From: Sphingomonas sp. Leaf34
GTDB lineage: Bacteria > Pseudomonadota > Alphaproteobacteria > Sphingomonadales > Sphingomonadaceae
Direction: 5' to 3'
Length of the DNA: 64,000 nucleotides
Assembly: GCF_001421805.1 (NCBI RefSeq)
Contig: NZ_LMLC01000001.1
Span: 744,001 to 808,000 of the forward strand
Part shown: positions 41,881-50,097 of the stretch, one piece after another
How positions within the stretch are numbered: the stretch's first letter is position 1
Layout: the number at the start of each line of letters is the position of its first letter
Notes under the pieces: generated by a model
Databases searched by the model: none
Seen by the model: only the letters and a program-made list of their open reading frames with translations
What the model was told of the DNA's origin: nothing
Made by a program: the position numbers and the translations under genes

Positions 41881-44067
41881 ATGATCAGCAGGCGCAGCAT
41901 ATTCGTCGGCGGCGGCGCGGGGATCGGCCTCGTCGTCGCCTGGGGCCTCTGGCCGCGCGGCTATGCGCCAACGCTCGTCGCCAACCCCGGCGAAACCCCG
42001 TTCGGCGCCTGGCTCAAGATCGGCACCGACGGCCACGTCACCGTCGCAGTGCCGCAGGTCGAGCACGGCCAGGGCGTCTACACCACCCTCCCCCAGATCG
42101 TCGCGGACGAGCTCGGCGCGGACTGGCGCACCGTCGGCGTCGAACTCGCGCCGCTCAACCCGCTCTACGCCAACCCGGTCGGCCTGCACGACCTGTTCGA
42201 AGGGCTGTTCGACCGCCTGCCCGAAGGCATCCCGCAGCCACCGATGCTGACCGGCGGATCGAGTTCGATCCGGATGTTCGAGCAGGCCTGTCGCGCGGCG
42301 GGCGCGGGCGCGCGCGCGCTGCTGTGCATGGCCGCGGCAAAGCGCTGGGATGCCGACTGGACCGAGGTGGCCGTCGAGGCGGGCTTCTGCACGCATGCGG
42401 GCAAGCGCATCCGCTTCGCCGAACTGGCCGAGGCGGCGGCGACCTTCACGCTGCCCGATCCGCTGCCGCTCGGGATCCAGGGCGCGGGCAAGCTCGCCGG
42501 CACGTCGGTGCCGCGGATCGACGCCGCCGCGAAGGTGGATGGCTCGGCGAATTTCGCGGGGGACGTCCGGCTCGCCGACATGGTGCATGCCGCGATCCGG
42601 CAGGGGCCCGTCGGCGGACGCCTGACGAAGGTCGATCGCGCCGCCGCCGATCGCATTCGCGGCGTGCTGTCGGTGGTCGAAAACCAGCGCTGGGTCGCGT
42701 CCGTGGCGACGACATGGTGGGCGGCGCACAAGGCGCTCGACGCGCTCGCGCCGCGATTCGAAAATGCCGCCCCCCTCCCCGATACGCGGTCGATCGATAC
42801 GGCGCTGGACGCCGCGCTCGCCCGTCCGGGCACGTCGATGGCGTCGGTCGGGGATGTCGCGGCGATCTTCCAGGGCGCCAAACTCGTCACCGCGACCTAC
42901 CGCGCGGGGCTGGGCCTGCACGCGGGGATCGAGACGCGCAGCGCCACCGCATCCTTCTCGAACGGTCGGCTCGAACTCTGGCTCGCAACCCAGGCACCCG
43001 GCCTCGCGCGGACCGCGGCGGCGCGGGCGGCGGGTCTCGGCGAGGACTCGGTCGTCGTCCACCCGATGCTGATCGGCGGGTCATTCGGCGCCGCACTCGA
43101 ACCCGACATCGCCGAACAGGCCGCGATCCTCGCGGTAAAGCTCAGGCGCCCCGTCAGCCTGGTCTGGTCCCGCGGCGAGGAGTCGCTTCACGATCCCTAT
43201 CGCGCGCCGGCGGTGGCGAAGATGGCGGCGCGGCTCGCCCCCAATGGCGCGATTCTGGGCTGGAGCGCGAAGATCGCGGCGCCGGCGACCGGGGCCGAGA
43301 TGGCGCGCCGGATGATGCCGGGCCTCGCGACCGAAGCCGCGCTGATCGGCGTCAAAGGCGACCGCTACGCCGTGGCGGGAGTGACGCCCGTCTATCGCAT
43401 CCCGGCCTATGCGATCGACCACCACCCCGCCGAGATCGGCATCCCGACGGGGCACCTGCGCGGCGGCGCGCATGGCTACACCGCGTTCTTCACCGAATGC
43501 TTCCTCGACGAACTCGCGCATGTCGCGCAGTCCGAACCGATGTCGTTCCGGATCGGCATGCTCGGCAGCGAGCCGCGCCTTGCGCGCTGCCTGTCGACCG
43601 CGGCGGCGCTCGGCGGGTGGAACGGCGGTGTCGCAGGCAGCGGCCAAGGGATCGCGGCGCATGCCTTTCGCGGCAGCTACATCGCGGTCATGGCGGAGGC
43701 GCATCTGGGGCCCGACCAGCGCCCGGTCGTCGACCGCCTCGTCGCCGCGGTCGATTGCGGCGCGCAGATCAATCCCGACATCGTCCGTCAGCAGATCGAG
43801 GGCGGGCTGATCTTCGGGCTGGCCGGCGCGCTCGGCGCATCGACCGAGATTACCCGCGGGCTCGCCGACGCGCGCGGGTTCGACACGATCGCGCTGCCCC
43901 GGCTCGCCGACACGCCCGACATAACCGTCGAGCTGATCCGCAGCGAGGAGGCCCCCGGCGGCGTCGGCGAACTCGGTGTTCCCGCGGTCGCGCCCGCGAT
44001 CGCCAACGCGCTCCATGCGTCAACGGGCTTTCGCATCCGCCATTTGCCCTTAAGACCGACGGCATGA
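41881..44067 (+). CDS. Molybdopterin aldehyde oxidase-type large subunit (IorB-like)
   Basis: 728-residue large subunit of the xanthine oxidase/isoquinoline 1-oxidoreductase family, a molybdenum hydroxylase. The N-terminus MISRRSIFVGGGAGIGLVVA looks like a twin-arginine (SRRSIF) export signal, fitting the periplasmic or membrane-bound IorB type. Two similar halves follow, with GQGVYTTLPQIVADELG, a GSFGAALEPDIAEQAAILA loop and the active-site glutamate in GGVGELGVPAVAPAIANAL. No small [2Fe-2S] subunit or molybdopterin maturation gene is nearby, which is unusual for this family. The stop overlaps hemH (ATGA). Substrate unknown. Confidence 0.88.
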   Translation: MISRRSIFVGGGAGIGLVVAWGLWPRGYAPTLVANPGETPFGAWLKIGTDGHVTVAVPQVEHGQGVYTTLPQIVADELGADWRTVGVELAPLNPLYANPVGLHDLFEGLFDRLPEGIPQPPMLTGGSSSIRMFEQACRAAGAGARALLCMAAAKRWDADWTEVAVEAGFCTHAGKRIRFAELAEAAATFTLPDPLPLGIQGAGKLAGTSVPRIDAAAKVDGSANFAGDVRLADMVHAAIRQGPVGGRLTKVDRAAADRIRGVLSVVENQRWVASVATTWWAAHKALDALAPRFENAAPLPDTRSIDTALDAALARPGTSMASVGDVAAIFQGAKLVTATYRAGLGLHAGIETRSATASFSNGRLELWLATQAPGLARTAAARAAGLGEDSVVVHPMLIGGSFGAALEPDIAEQAAILAVKLRRPVSLVWSRGEESLHDPYRAPAVAKMAARLAPNGAILGWSAKIAAPATGAEMARRMMPGLATEAALIGVKGDRYAVAGVTPVYRIPAYAIDHHPAEIGIPTGHLRGGAHGYTAFFTECFLDELAHVAQSEPMSFRIGMLGSEPRLARCLSTAAALGGWNGGVAGSGQGIAAHAFRGSYIAVMAEAHLGPDQRPVVDRLVAAVDCGAQINPDIVRQQIEGGLIFGLAGALGASTEITRGLADARGFDTIALPRLADTPDITVELIRSEEAPGGVGELGVPAVAPAIANALHASTGFRIRHLPLRPTA

Positions 44068-45071
44068 CCCTGCCCCCCGATCATCCGCCGATTCCTGCCC
44101 CCAAGATCGGCGTGCTGCTGATGAACCTCGGCACGCCCGATGGCCCCGATGCGAAATCGGTGAAGCGCTATCTCGGCGAATTCCTGTCCGATTCGCGCGT
44201 CGTCGAAATCCCGCAGATCGCGTGGCAGCCGATCCTGCGCGGGATCATCCTGAACACGCGCCCGAAAAAGTCCGCGCACGCCTATGCGCAGGTCTGGCGC
44301 GACGACGGATCGCCGCTCGCCGCGATCACCCGGTTGCAGGCGGCGGCGCTGAAGGACGCGTTCGGCCCCACGGTCCTGGTCGACTGGGCGATGCGCTATG
44401 GTAATCCATCGATTTCGGACCGGCTTGTCGCGATGAAGGCGGCGGGCTGCGAGCGCATCCTGCTCGCACCGCTCTATCCGCAATATTGCGCAGCAACGAC
44501 CGCGACCGCGAACGACAAGGCGTTCAAGCATCTGGCCGGCCTGCGCTGGCAGCCGGCGATCCGGACGCTGCCGCCTTATTACGACGACACGCTGTATATC
44601 GACGCGCTGAAGGACTCGCTCGAGGCGGGGCTCGCCGCGCTCGACTTCACGCCGGACGCGATCGTCGCGAGCTTCCACGGGATGCCGAAGCGGACGTTGC
44701 AGCAGGGCGATCCCTATCACTGCCACTGCCAGAAGACCGCGCGGCTGCTCGGCGAGCGGATGGGACGCGAGCTGACGATCGCCTTCCAGTCGCGCTTCGG
44801 GCCGCAAAAGTGGCTGGGCCCAGCGACCGACGAGACGCTCGTCGCGCTCGCCAAGGCCGGCAAGACGAAGGTCGCGATCTTCGCGCCGGGCTTCTCCGCC
44901 GATTGCCTGGAGACGCTCGAGGAGCTGTCGATCCGCGGACGCGAGAGCTTCGAGGAGGCGGGCGGCACGCATTTCGCCTATCTGCCGTGCCTCAACGACA
45001 GCCCGGTCGGCGTCGAAATGCTGCGCAGCATTTTGGCGCGTGAGCTTGAAGGATGGGTGCGGGCTGGTTAA
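44064..45071 (+). CDS. hemH: Ferrochelatase
   Basis: 335-residue enzyme that inserts Fe2+ into protoporphyrin IX in the last step of heme synthesis. KIGVLLMNLGTPDGPDAKSV is the family opening; LAPLYPQYCAATTATANDKAF, IVASFHGMPKRTLQQGDPYH (catalytic His) and the APGFSADCLETLEELSIRGRE block carrying the acidic metal-path residues are in order. It overlaps the preceding stop by four bases. The YHCHCQKTA cysteines might bind a [2Fe-2S] cluster, as in some proteobacterial ferrochelatases. Confidence 0.95.
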   Translation: MTLPPDHPPIPAPKIGVLLMNLGTPDGPDAKSVKRYLGEFLSDSRVVEIPQIAWQPILRGIILNTRPKKSAHAYAQVWRDDGSPLAAITRLQAAALKDAFGPTVLVDWAMRYGNPSISDRLVAMKAAGCERILLAPLYPQYCAATTATANDKAFKHLAGLRWQPAIRTLPPYYDDTLYIDALKDSLEAGLAALDFTPDAIVASFHGMPKRTLQQGDPYHCHCQKTARLLGERMGRELTIAFQSRFGPQKWLGPATDETLVALAKAGKTKVAIFAPGFSADCLETLEELSIRGRESFEEAGGTHFAYLPCLNDSPVGVEMLRSILARELEGWVRAG

Positions 45072-45106
45072 CCTGTTTTAAAAGGCTACCCAGAGGAGAG
45101 AGACTA

Positions 45107-45829
45107 ATGGCACGCGTCGCGATTGTAACCGGGGGTACGCGTGGCATCGGCGAGGCGATCAGTCTTGCGCTTCAGGACATGGGGCTGACCGTCGCGGCAA
45201 CCTATGCCGGCAATGACGATCGTGCGCGGGACTTTACCGAACGCACCGGTATCAAGGCGTATAAGTGGGACGTCGCCGATTACGATGCGTGTCAGGCGGG
45301 CTGTGCGCAGGTCGCCGCCGATCTGGGCGATGTCGATATCGTCGTGAACAATGCGGGCATCACGCGCGACGGCACCATCCTGAAGATGACGTATCAGGAC
45401 TGGAAAGAGGTGATGGACACCAACCTCGGCGGTTGCTTCAACATGGCCAAGGCGGTGTTCCCGGGCATGCGGACGCGCAAATGGGGGCGGATCGTCAACA
45501 TCGGCTCGATCAACGGACAAGCCGGGCAGTATGGCCAGGTCAACTATGCCGCGGCGAAATCGGGGATCCACGGGTTCACCAAGGCGCTGGCGCAGGAGGG
45601 CGCGCGGGCCGGCGTAACCGTCAACGCGATCGCGCCGGGCTATATCGACACGGACATGGTGGCGGCGGTGCCAGCGGACGTGCTGGAGAAGATCGTCGCG
45701 AAGATCCCCGTCGGGCGATTGGGTCAGGCGACCGAGATCGCGCGCGGCGTGGCGTTTCTGTGCTCGGAGGAGGGCGGGTTCGTGACCGGGTCTACGCTGA
45801 GCATCAATGGCGGGCAGCACATGTACTGA
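45107..45829 (+). CDS. phaB: Acetoacetyl-CoA reductase
   Basis: 240-residue short-chain dehydrogenase matching PhaB, which reduces acetoacetyl-CoA to (R)-3-hydroxybutyryl-CoA with NADPH for polyhydroxybutyrate. VAIVTGGTRGIGEAI is the dinucleotide loop, NNAGITRDGTILKMTYQDW the NAG block, and the catalytic Ser-Tyr-Lys appear as NIGSINGQAGQYGQVNYAAAKSG. GAGGAGAG precedes the ATG at 45107. phaC and a phasin gene are about 4 kb away in the window, so the PHA genes are loosely clustered. Confidence 0.94.
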   Translation: MARVAIVTGGTRGIGEAISLALQDMGLTVAATYAGNDDRARDFTERTGIKAYKWDVADYDACQAGCAQVAADLGDVDIVVNNAGITRDGTILKMTYQDWKEVMDTNLGGCFNMAKAVFPGMRTRKWGRIVNIGSINGQAGQYGQVNYAAAKSGIHGFTKALAQEGARAGVTVNAIAPGYIDTDMVAAVPADVLEKIVAKIPVGRLGQATEIARGVAFLCSEEGGFVTGSTLSINGGQHMY

Positions 45830-45830
45830 C

Positions 45831-45867
45831 GGGCGCTGCCATCAAGCGAAGCGAGCGGGCAGCGCCC
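45831..45867. terminator. Hairpin terminator after phaB
   Basis: Perfect 10-bp stem GGGCGCTGCC (45831-45840) and GGCAGCGCCC (45858-45867), two bases after the phaB stop. It also begins the family G repeat segment. Confidence 0.65.
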
Positions 45868-45935
45868 GGCACGGCCGGCGGGTCGGTTTACCGAACCCGT
45901 CCGACGGCGGCTTTGCCGGCGGCGCTGCGTAGATG
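45836..45935. repeat. Intergenic inverted repeats, family G copy 2
   Basis: After the stem, GGCACGGCCGGCGGG and CCGACGGCGGCTTTGCCG recur as at 34089-34210. Confidence 0.6.
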
Positions 45936-45963
45936 TCTACCGGACTACCAAGGGCAGCTTTGC

Positions 45964-45996
45964 GTCATCCTGGGCCCCCGCCTTCGCGGGGGAACT
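45964..45996. repeat. Degenerate family C/E half-element
   Basis: GTCATCCTGGGCCCCCGCCT followed by TCGCGGGGGAACT: the start resembles family C and the CCCGCCTTCGCGGG hairpin resembles family E. It has no clear partner arm. Confidence 0.5.
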
Positions 45997-46075
45997 AGCC
46001 GGGTAGCGCCGCTTGGAGCGCCGCCCCAGTGTCCGTGCGGCAAGGATGCCACCGCAAAACGCCAAGCAACCTGCT

Positions 46076-46173
46076 CCCTCTCCCCTTCGGGGAGAGGGTC
46101 GGGGAGAGGGGCGCCGCAAGCGCTGCGCTCCCCAACTGCCCCTCACCCAACCCTCTCCCCGGAGGGGAGAGGG
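46076..46173. repeat. Intergenic palindrome, family F
   Basis: CCTCTCCCCTTCGGGGAGAGGGT arm, spacer (GCCGCAAGCGCTGCGC) and partner CCCTCTCCCCGGAGGGGAGAGGG. Located between the convergent phaB and murA genes. The gene-free stretch 45830-46190 is filled by this, the family G element and the half-element. Confidence 0.85.
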
Positions 46174-46190
46174 CTAACCCCGGCTCAAGC

Positions 46191-47474
46191 TCACCCGTCG
46201 CTGGCGCGCTCGATATCCGCGCCCACGGCGCTCAGCTTCTCTTCCAGCCGCTCATACCCCCGGTCGAGATGATACACCCGGCCGACCGACGTCTCGCCGT
46301 CCGCCGCGAGACCCGCCAGGATCAGGCTCATCGACGCGCGCAGGTCGGTCGCCATCACCGGCGCCCCCACGAGCTTGTCGACGCCGCGCACCACCGCGGT
46401 CCGCCCGCGCACCTGGATATCGGCACCCATCCGCGCCAGCTCGGGCACGTGCATGTAGCGGTTCTCGAAGATCGTCTCGGTCAGCACGCTCGCGCCATCC
46501 GCCTTGCAGAGCATCGCCATGAACTGCGCCTGCATGTCGGTCGCGAAGCCGGGATAGGGCGCGGTGGACAGCGTCAGCGGCTTCAGTCCGCCGTCCGCGG
46601 CGACGCGCACGCCGTCCTTGGTCGGCGTCACCGACACGCCCGCCTCGACCAGCGCGTCGAACGTCGCGCCCATGTCGGGGATCGCCACGCCGACCAGTTC
46701 CAGGTCGCCACCGGTGATCGCCGCGGCGCAGGCATAGCTGCCCGCCTCGATCCGGTCGGGCATCACCGCATAGGTCGCGCCGTGCAGCCGGTCGCGACCC
46801 TCGATCGTCAGCGTCTCTGTGCCGATCCCGTCGATCGACGCGCCCATCGCGACCAGGCAGTTGCACAGATCGACGATCTCCGGCTCGCGCGCGGCGTTCT
46901 CGATCACGCTCGTGCCCTTGGCGAGCACCGCCGCCATGATCACGTTCTCGGTCGCGCCAACCGACACGATCGGGAAGCGATAGCGTCCACCCGGCAGGCG
47001 TCCGCCCGGCGCGGTCGCCTTCACATAGCCCGCCGCCATCTCGAGCTCGGCACCGATCGCCTCGAGCGCGCGCAGATGCAGGTCGATCGGGCGGTTGCCG
47101 ATCGCACAGCCGCCCGGCAGCGACACCGTCGCCTCGCCGCCGCGCCCGAGCAGCGGCCCGAGCACGAGGATCGACGCGCGCATTTTCCGCACGATATCGT
47201 ACGGCGCCTCGGTCGAGGTGAGGTTGCCCGCGCGGATCGTCATCACCCGGCCGAAATCCTCAGGCCGCGTACCCTGGATCGCGGTCGACGCGCCGAGCTG
47301 GTTGAGCAGATGGCCAAAGCCGTCGACGTCCGCCAGCCGCGGCAGATTGCGCAGCGTCAGCGGTTCCTCGGTCAGCAGCGCGCACGGCATCAGCGTGAGC
47401 GCTGCGTTCTTCGCACCGGAAATGGGCAGACGCCCGGACAGGCGGTTGCCGCCACGAATTAGAATACGGTCCAT
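46191..47474 (-). CDS. murA: UDP-N-acetylglucosamine 1-carboxyvinyltransferase
   Basis: 427-residue EPSP-synthase-fold enzyme that transfers enolpyruvate from PEP to UDP-GlcNAc, the first committed step of peptidoglycan synthesis and the target of fosfomycin. Lys22-Asn23 ([12 protein letters not shown]), the active-site cysteine at about Cys123 ([12 protein letters not shown]) and the C-terminal [19 protein letters not shown] are present. The cysteine (not aspartate) predicts normal fosfomycin reactivity. The ATG at 47474 ([10 protein letters not shown]) matches the family; the open frame to 47636 is not used. It is divergent from a Crp/Fnr regulator. Confidence 0.96.
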   Translation of the reverse strand: MDRILIRGGNRLSGRLPISGAKNAALTLMPCALLTEEPLTLRNLPRLADVDGFGHLLNQLGASTAIQGTRPEDFGRVMTIRAGNLTSTEAPYDIVRKMRASILVLGPLLGRGGEATVSLPGGCAIGNRPIDLHLRALEAIGAELEMAAGYVKATAPGGRLPGGRYRFPIVSVGATENVIMAAVLAKGTSVIENAAREPEIVDLCNCLVAMGASIDGIGTETLTIEGRDRLHGATYAVMPDRIEAGSYACAAAITGGDLELVGVAIPDMGATFDALVEAGVSVTPTKDGVRVAADGGLKPLTLSTAPYPGFATDMQAQFMAMLCKADGASVLTETIFENRYMHVPELARMGADIQVRGRTAVVRGVDKLVGAPVMATDLRASMSLILAGLAADGETSVGRVYHLDRGYERLEEKLSAVGADIERASDG

Positions 47475-47621
47475 CCCGGGTGTGTATCGCGGCTGGCGGT
47501 GCGCGCAAGGGCCACGCAGCACGGACCCGACGAGCGGACTCGCGCGCACGTCGCCCGAATGCACGCGCTTGATCGACTTTAATGCGCGGGAATCATAGCT
47601 TTGCTCTTTGGGTTCTCGAAC

Positions 47622-48374
47622 ATGGGGGACCATCACAGAGTGCCGGACAGCTGCTTCGCCGAACGCGTCGGCGATCTCATCGACTTGTCGATGAACGAAA
47701 GGGCTGCGTTAGCGCGGTTGGAGGAACGCCCGCGCGACCTGCGTCGCGGCGCGATCCTGCTGCGCGAGAACGATCCGCAGCCCGAGCTCTTCATCCTTCA
47801 GCGCGGCATGGCGATGAGCTATGTGCTGCTCGACGACGGTAGCCGCCAGATCCTTCGCTTCCTCCACGCCGGCGACATGCTCGGCGTGTCGGCGCTGGTG
47901 TATCGCGATTCGCCGGAGACGGTGGTGGCGCTGACCGATTGCACGGTGTGCCCGTTCGATCGCTCGGCAATGACTGCGATGGTGACCGATCATCCGCGAC
48001 TGTCGGCAATCATCATGGTGATGAACCAGATGGAGAAGGTCGCGCTGACCGACCGGCTCGCGGCGCTCGGTCGCACCTCGGCCAAGGCGCGGATCGCCGC
48101 GTTGCTGATCGAGATGCACAACCGTCTGCGCCGGCGCGACCAGGCGATCGGCAACAGTTTCACGCTCGGTGTAACGCAGGAGGAGATCGGCGACGCCACC
48201 GGGCTCACCGCGGTGCACGTCAACCGTATGCTGCGCCAGCTCGAGGAAGACGGGCTGATCCGGCGCGAAGGCAGCCGGGTGACACTGCTCAAGGAGACGC
48301 TGCTGGCACAGGCGGCGAATTACATCGATCGCTTCGACGGGCTCGACCTGCGCTGGCTACCCCCGGCCCGCTAG
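47622..48374 (+). CDS. Crp/Fnr family transcriptional regulator
   Basis: 250-residue regulator. The N-terminal cyclic-nucleotide-like barrel has [21 protein letters not shown] and [20 protein letters not shown], and the helix-turn-helix domain has [32 protein letters not shown]. No Fnr cysteine cluster is seen at the N-terminus (a single Cys near residue 12 and one around 100), so an oxygen-sensing [4Fe-4S] role is unlikely. Effector unknown. The ATG at 47622 is preferred over TTG 47601; neither has a clear ribosome binding site. It shares 147 bases of upstream DNA with murA. Confidence 0.88.
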   Translation: MGDHHRVPDSCFAERVGDLIDLSMNERAALARLEERPRDLRRGAILLRENDPQPELFILQRGMAMSYVLLDDGSRQILRFLHAGDMLGVSALVYRDSPETVVALTDCTVCPFDRSAMTAMVTDHPRLSAIIMVMNQMEKVALTDRLAALGRTSAKARIAALLIEMHNRLRRRDQAIGNSFTLGVTQEEIGDATGLTAVHVNRMLRQLEEDGLIRREGSRVTLLKETLLAQAANYIDRFDGLDLRWLPPAR

Positions 48375-48383
48375 GGGGCGTCC

Positions 48384-48509
48384 CCTCTCCTCCCTCGCCG
48401 CGGAGAGGTGGCTGGCTCTTGCCGAATGGAGGGGGGGAACACGAAACGGGGGTGGGCTTGCCTCCCACTCCGTCACCTTCGGTGCCACCTCCCCCTTGCG
48501 GGCGAGGAT
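48384..48509. repeat. Intergenic palindrome, family A copy 3 (diverged)
   Basis: Left arm CCTCTCCTCCCTCGCCGCGG is much changed; the right arm GCCACCTCCCCCTTGCGGGC is closer to copies 1 and 2, and CTCCGTCACC remains inside. It lies between convergent Crp/Fnr and clpS genes. Confidence 0.7.
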
Positions 48510-48539
48510 TAGCAGAGCCGGTACCGGTGACTTAGGGCA

Positions 48540-48875
48540 TCACGCCTTTTCGAGCGTGCACTGTAGCGGGTGTTGGTTCTGCCGGGCGAAATCCATGACC
48601 TGGCTCACCTTGGTTTCGGCCACTTCGTAGCTGAACGTGCCGCATACGCCGACGCCCTTCTGGTGGACGTGGAGCATCACGCGCGTTGCAGCCTCCATAT
48701 CCATGCGGAAGAACCGCTGAAGGCAGAGGACGACGAATTCCATCGGCGTGTAATCGTCGTTGAGCATCAGCACGCGATATGGTGTCGGCTGCTTGGTCTT
48801 CGCACGTGTCTTGGTCGCGATTCCCGCGCCCGTGCCGCCGGTACCATCCTCGCCATCGTCACGGCGCTCGGCCAT
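48540..48875 (-). CDS. clpS: ATP-dependent Clp protease adaptor
   Basis: 111-residue adaptor that delivers N-degron substrates to Clp[22 protein letters not shown] carries the DDYTPMEFV substrate pocket, followed by [20 protein letters not shown] and [19 protein letters not shown]. The N-terminal 30 residues ([20 protein letters not shown]) are flexible, as usual. ATGs at 48875, 48890 and 48911 are possible starts without a clear ribosome binding site; the first is preferred because it resembles known sphingomonad ClpS N-termini. The gene clpA is not in the window. Confidence 0.9.
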   Translation of the reverse strand: MAERRDDGEDGTGGTGAGIATKTRAKTKQPTPYRVLMLNDDYTPMEFVVLCLQRFFRMDMEAATRVMLHVHQKGVGVCGTFSYEVAETKVSQVMDFARQNQHPLQCTLEKA

Positions 48876-48994
48876 CGATTTTACGGCCATCATTTGAGAG
48901 TTTACCACCATGCCGTCGAAATATGGCATCCCGCCCGGCAAGAGCAAGGGGGCGTCCGCAAACGACGACTGCAAAAGAGGCGGCAGCAGAAGAG

Positions 48995-49016
48995 GCGACC
49001 GTCGCGTGACGGCCGC
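48995..49016. terminator. Hairpin downstream of the phasin gene
   Basis: GCGACCGTC (48995-49003) and GACGGCCGC (49008-49016) form a 9-bp stem with one mismatch and a 4-base loop. For the phasin transcript (minus strand) it is a possible terminator, though the T content after it is poor. Confidence 0.5.
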
Positions 49017-49071
49017 CCCCTTCTGTCTCACCGTGCTCCGACGCGTCACCCGACGGCGACGCGGCGGAGGC

Positions 49072-49992
49072 TCAGGCCGAAATCTTCATCTTGTCGGTCG
49101 CAACCGCGACGCGGTTCGAGATCGGCTGTGCGACCTCGCCGAACATCTTGAGCATCCGCTCGGTCGAGCGCGAGCCCTCGGCGATCATCGTGTCGAACGC
49201 GGTACGCGCATAATCGCTCTGCAACTTCATGAACTCGGTCGGCGACTTGGCGGCGGCGAGCGTCTTGGCGGCTTCGGTCGCGTGTTCGAACGAGGTCTTG
49301 GCGTAATCGGCAGCCTCCTGGCCCAGCGCTTCGACGTTCTTCGCGGCGATCTTCGACGACTCGACGAGCGCCTCGATATTGCCCTTGCCGAAGGCGACGA
49401 AATCTTCGGCCATCTTCGCCGACTTTTCCATCGCGCCCTTGGCCTGCTCGGTGAAATCGGTGGTGGTCGTGCCGCTGAACCCGTTGGTGAACAGGGACTT
49501 GGTCTTGTCGGTGATGCTCTGGATCGTTTCCATGATGGCGTCCTTTGTTTCGCTGGCTGCGGTTTCGGTAACTGCGGTTTCGGTAGCTGCGGCTTCGGTA
49601 ACTGGAGCTTCGGTAACTGGAGCTTCGGTAACTGGAGCTTCGGTAACTGGAGCTTCGGTAACTGGAGCTTCGCCGACTGGAATCCCCGACGGCGCGGCGG
49701 CCAAGATCGGGGGGGGCGAGTCTGGCTGCGGCGATACAAAAGCGGCCGCGGGAGGTGAGTCGATCGCCGGCGTCATGGCGACCGGCATGGGTGCCGGTTG
49801 TGCCGGCTTGGGTTCTGCTTGCGCCGGCGTGGGGGCCGGTTGGGCCAGCTTGTGTGCGGGTTCTGCCGGTTTCACGGCCGGTGGTACCGGCTTGCGTTCC
49901 GGGGGTGCCGGCTGGGCGACAATCCGAGGAGCCTTCGCGGTGGCGACAGGCTTCGAACCGGGCTTGGCCGTCCGTTTCACGATATCCACCAT
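49072..49992 (-). CDS. Phasin family protein with Pro/Ala-rich repeat leader
   Basis: 306-residue protein. The C-terminal half (about residues 150-306) is a Phasin_2-type helical domain ([58 protein letters not shown]) that coats PHA granules. The first 100 residues are Lys/Pro/Ala-rich, and residues about 105-149 are a five-residue repeat (APVTE in at least five copies). Most phasins have only the C-terminal part. The ATG at 49992 has AGAGG upstream; an internal ATG at 49533 (METIQ) could give a normal-length phasin. The operator-like palindrome at 50048-50064 lies between it and phaC. Confidence 0.85.
   Translation of the reverse strand: MVDIVKRTAKPGSKPVATAKAPRIVAQPAPPERKPVPPAVKPAEPAHKLAQPAPTPAQAEPKPAQPAPMPVAMTPAIDSPPAAAFVSPQPDSPPPILAAAPSGIPVGEAPVTEAPVTEAPVTEAPVTEAPVTEAAATETAVTETAASETKDAIMETIQSITDKTKSLFTNGFSGTTTTDFTEQAKGAMEKSAKMAEDFVAFGKGNIEALVESSKIAAKNVEALGQEAADYAKTSFEHATEAAKTLAAAKSPTEFMKLQSDYARTAFDTMIAEGSRSTERMLKMFGEVAQPISNRVAVATDKMKISA
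49544..49678. repeat. 15-bp tandem repeats inside the phasin gene
   Basis: GGAGCTTCGGTAACT occurs four times exactly (49604-49663), once with changes (49664-49678), and in degenerate form before (49544-49603: units of GCGGTTTCGGTAACT type). On the coding strand each unit encodes APVTE or VTETA. Such arrays expand and contract by slippage. Confidence 0.9.
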
Positions 49993-50047
49993 CCACGCAC
50001 CTCTCTTCGGAGTTATGTCGCAATCCTTATACACGAATTACGGCGCC

Positions 50048-50064
50048 GCACAAATAAATTGTGC
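50048..50064. promoter_or_regulatory. Candidate operator upstream of the phasin gene
   Basis: GCACAAATAAATTGTGC, a perfect 6-bp inverted repeat around ATAAA, lying 56 bases before the phasin ATG on the minus strand. It is AT-rich in G+C-rich surroundings. A PhaR-type repressor site is a reasonable guess but no PhaR gene is in the window. A single half-site TGCACAAT recurs at 51874-51881 before phaC. Confidence 0.45.
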
Positions 50065-50097
50065 ACCGCACCATGACGTTAACGGAAGGTCGCGTTA

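Noticed and set aside
48910..49758. Plus-strand frame with repeated FGNWS-type residues
   Set aside because: It is the shadow of the 15-bp tandem array in the phasin gene on the other strand.
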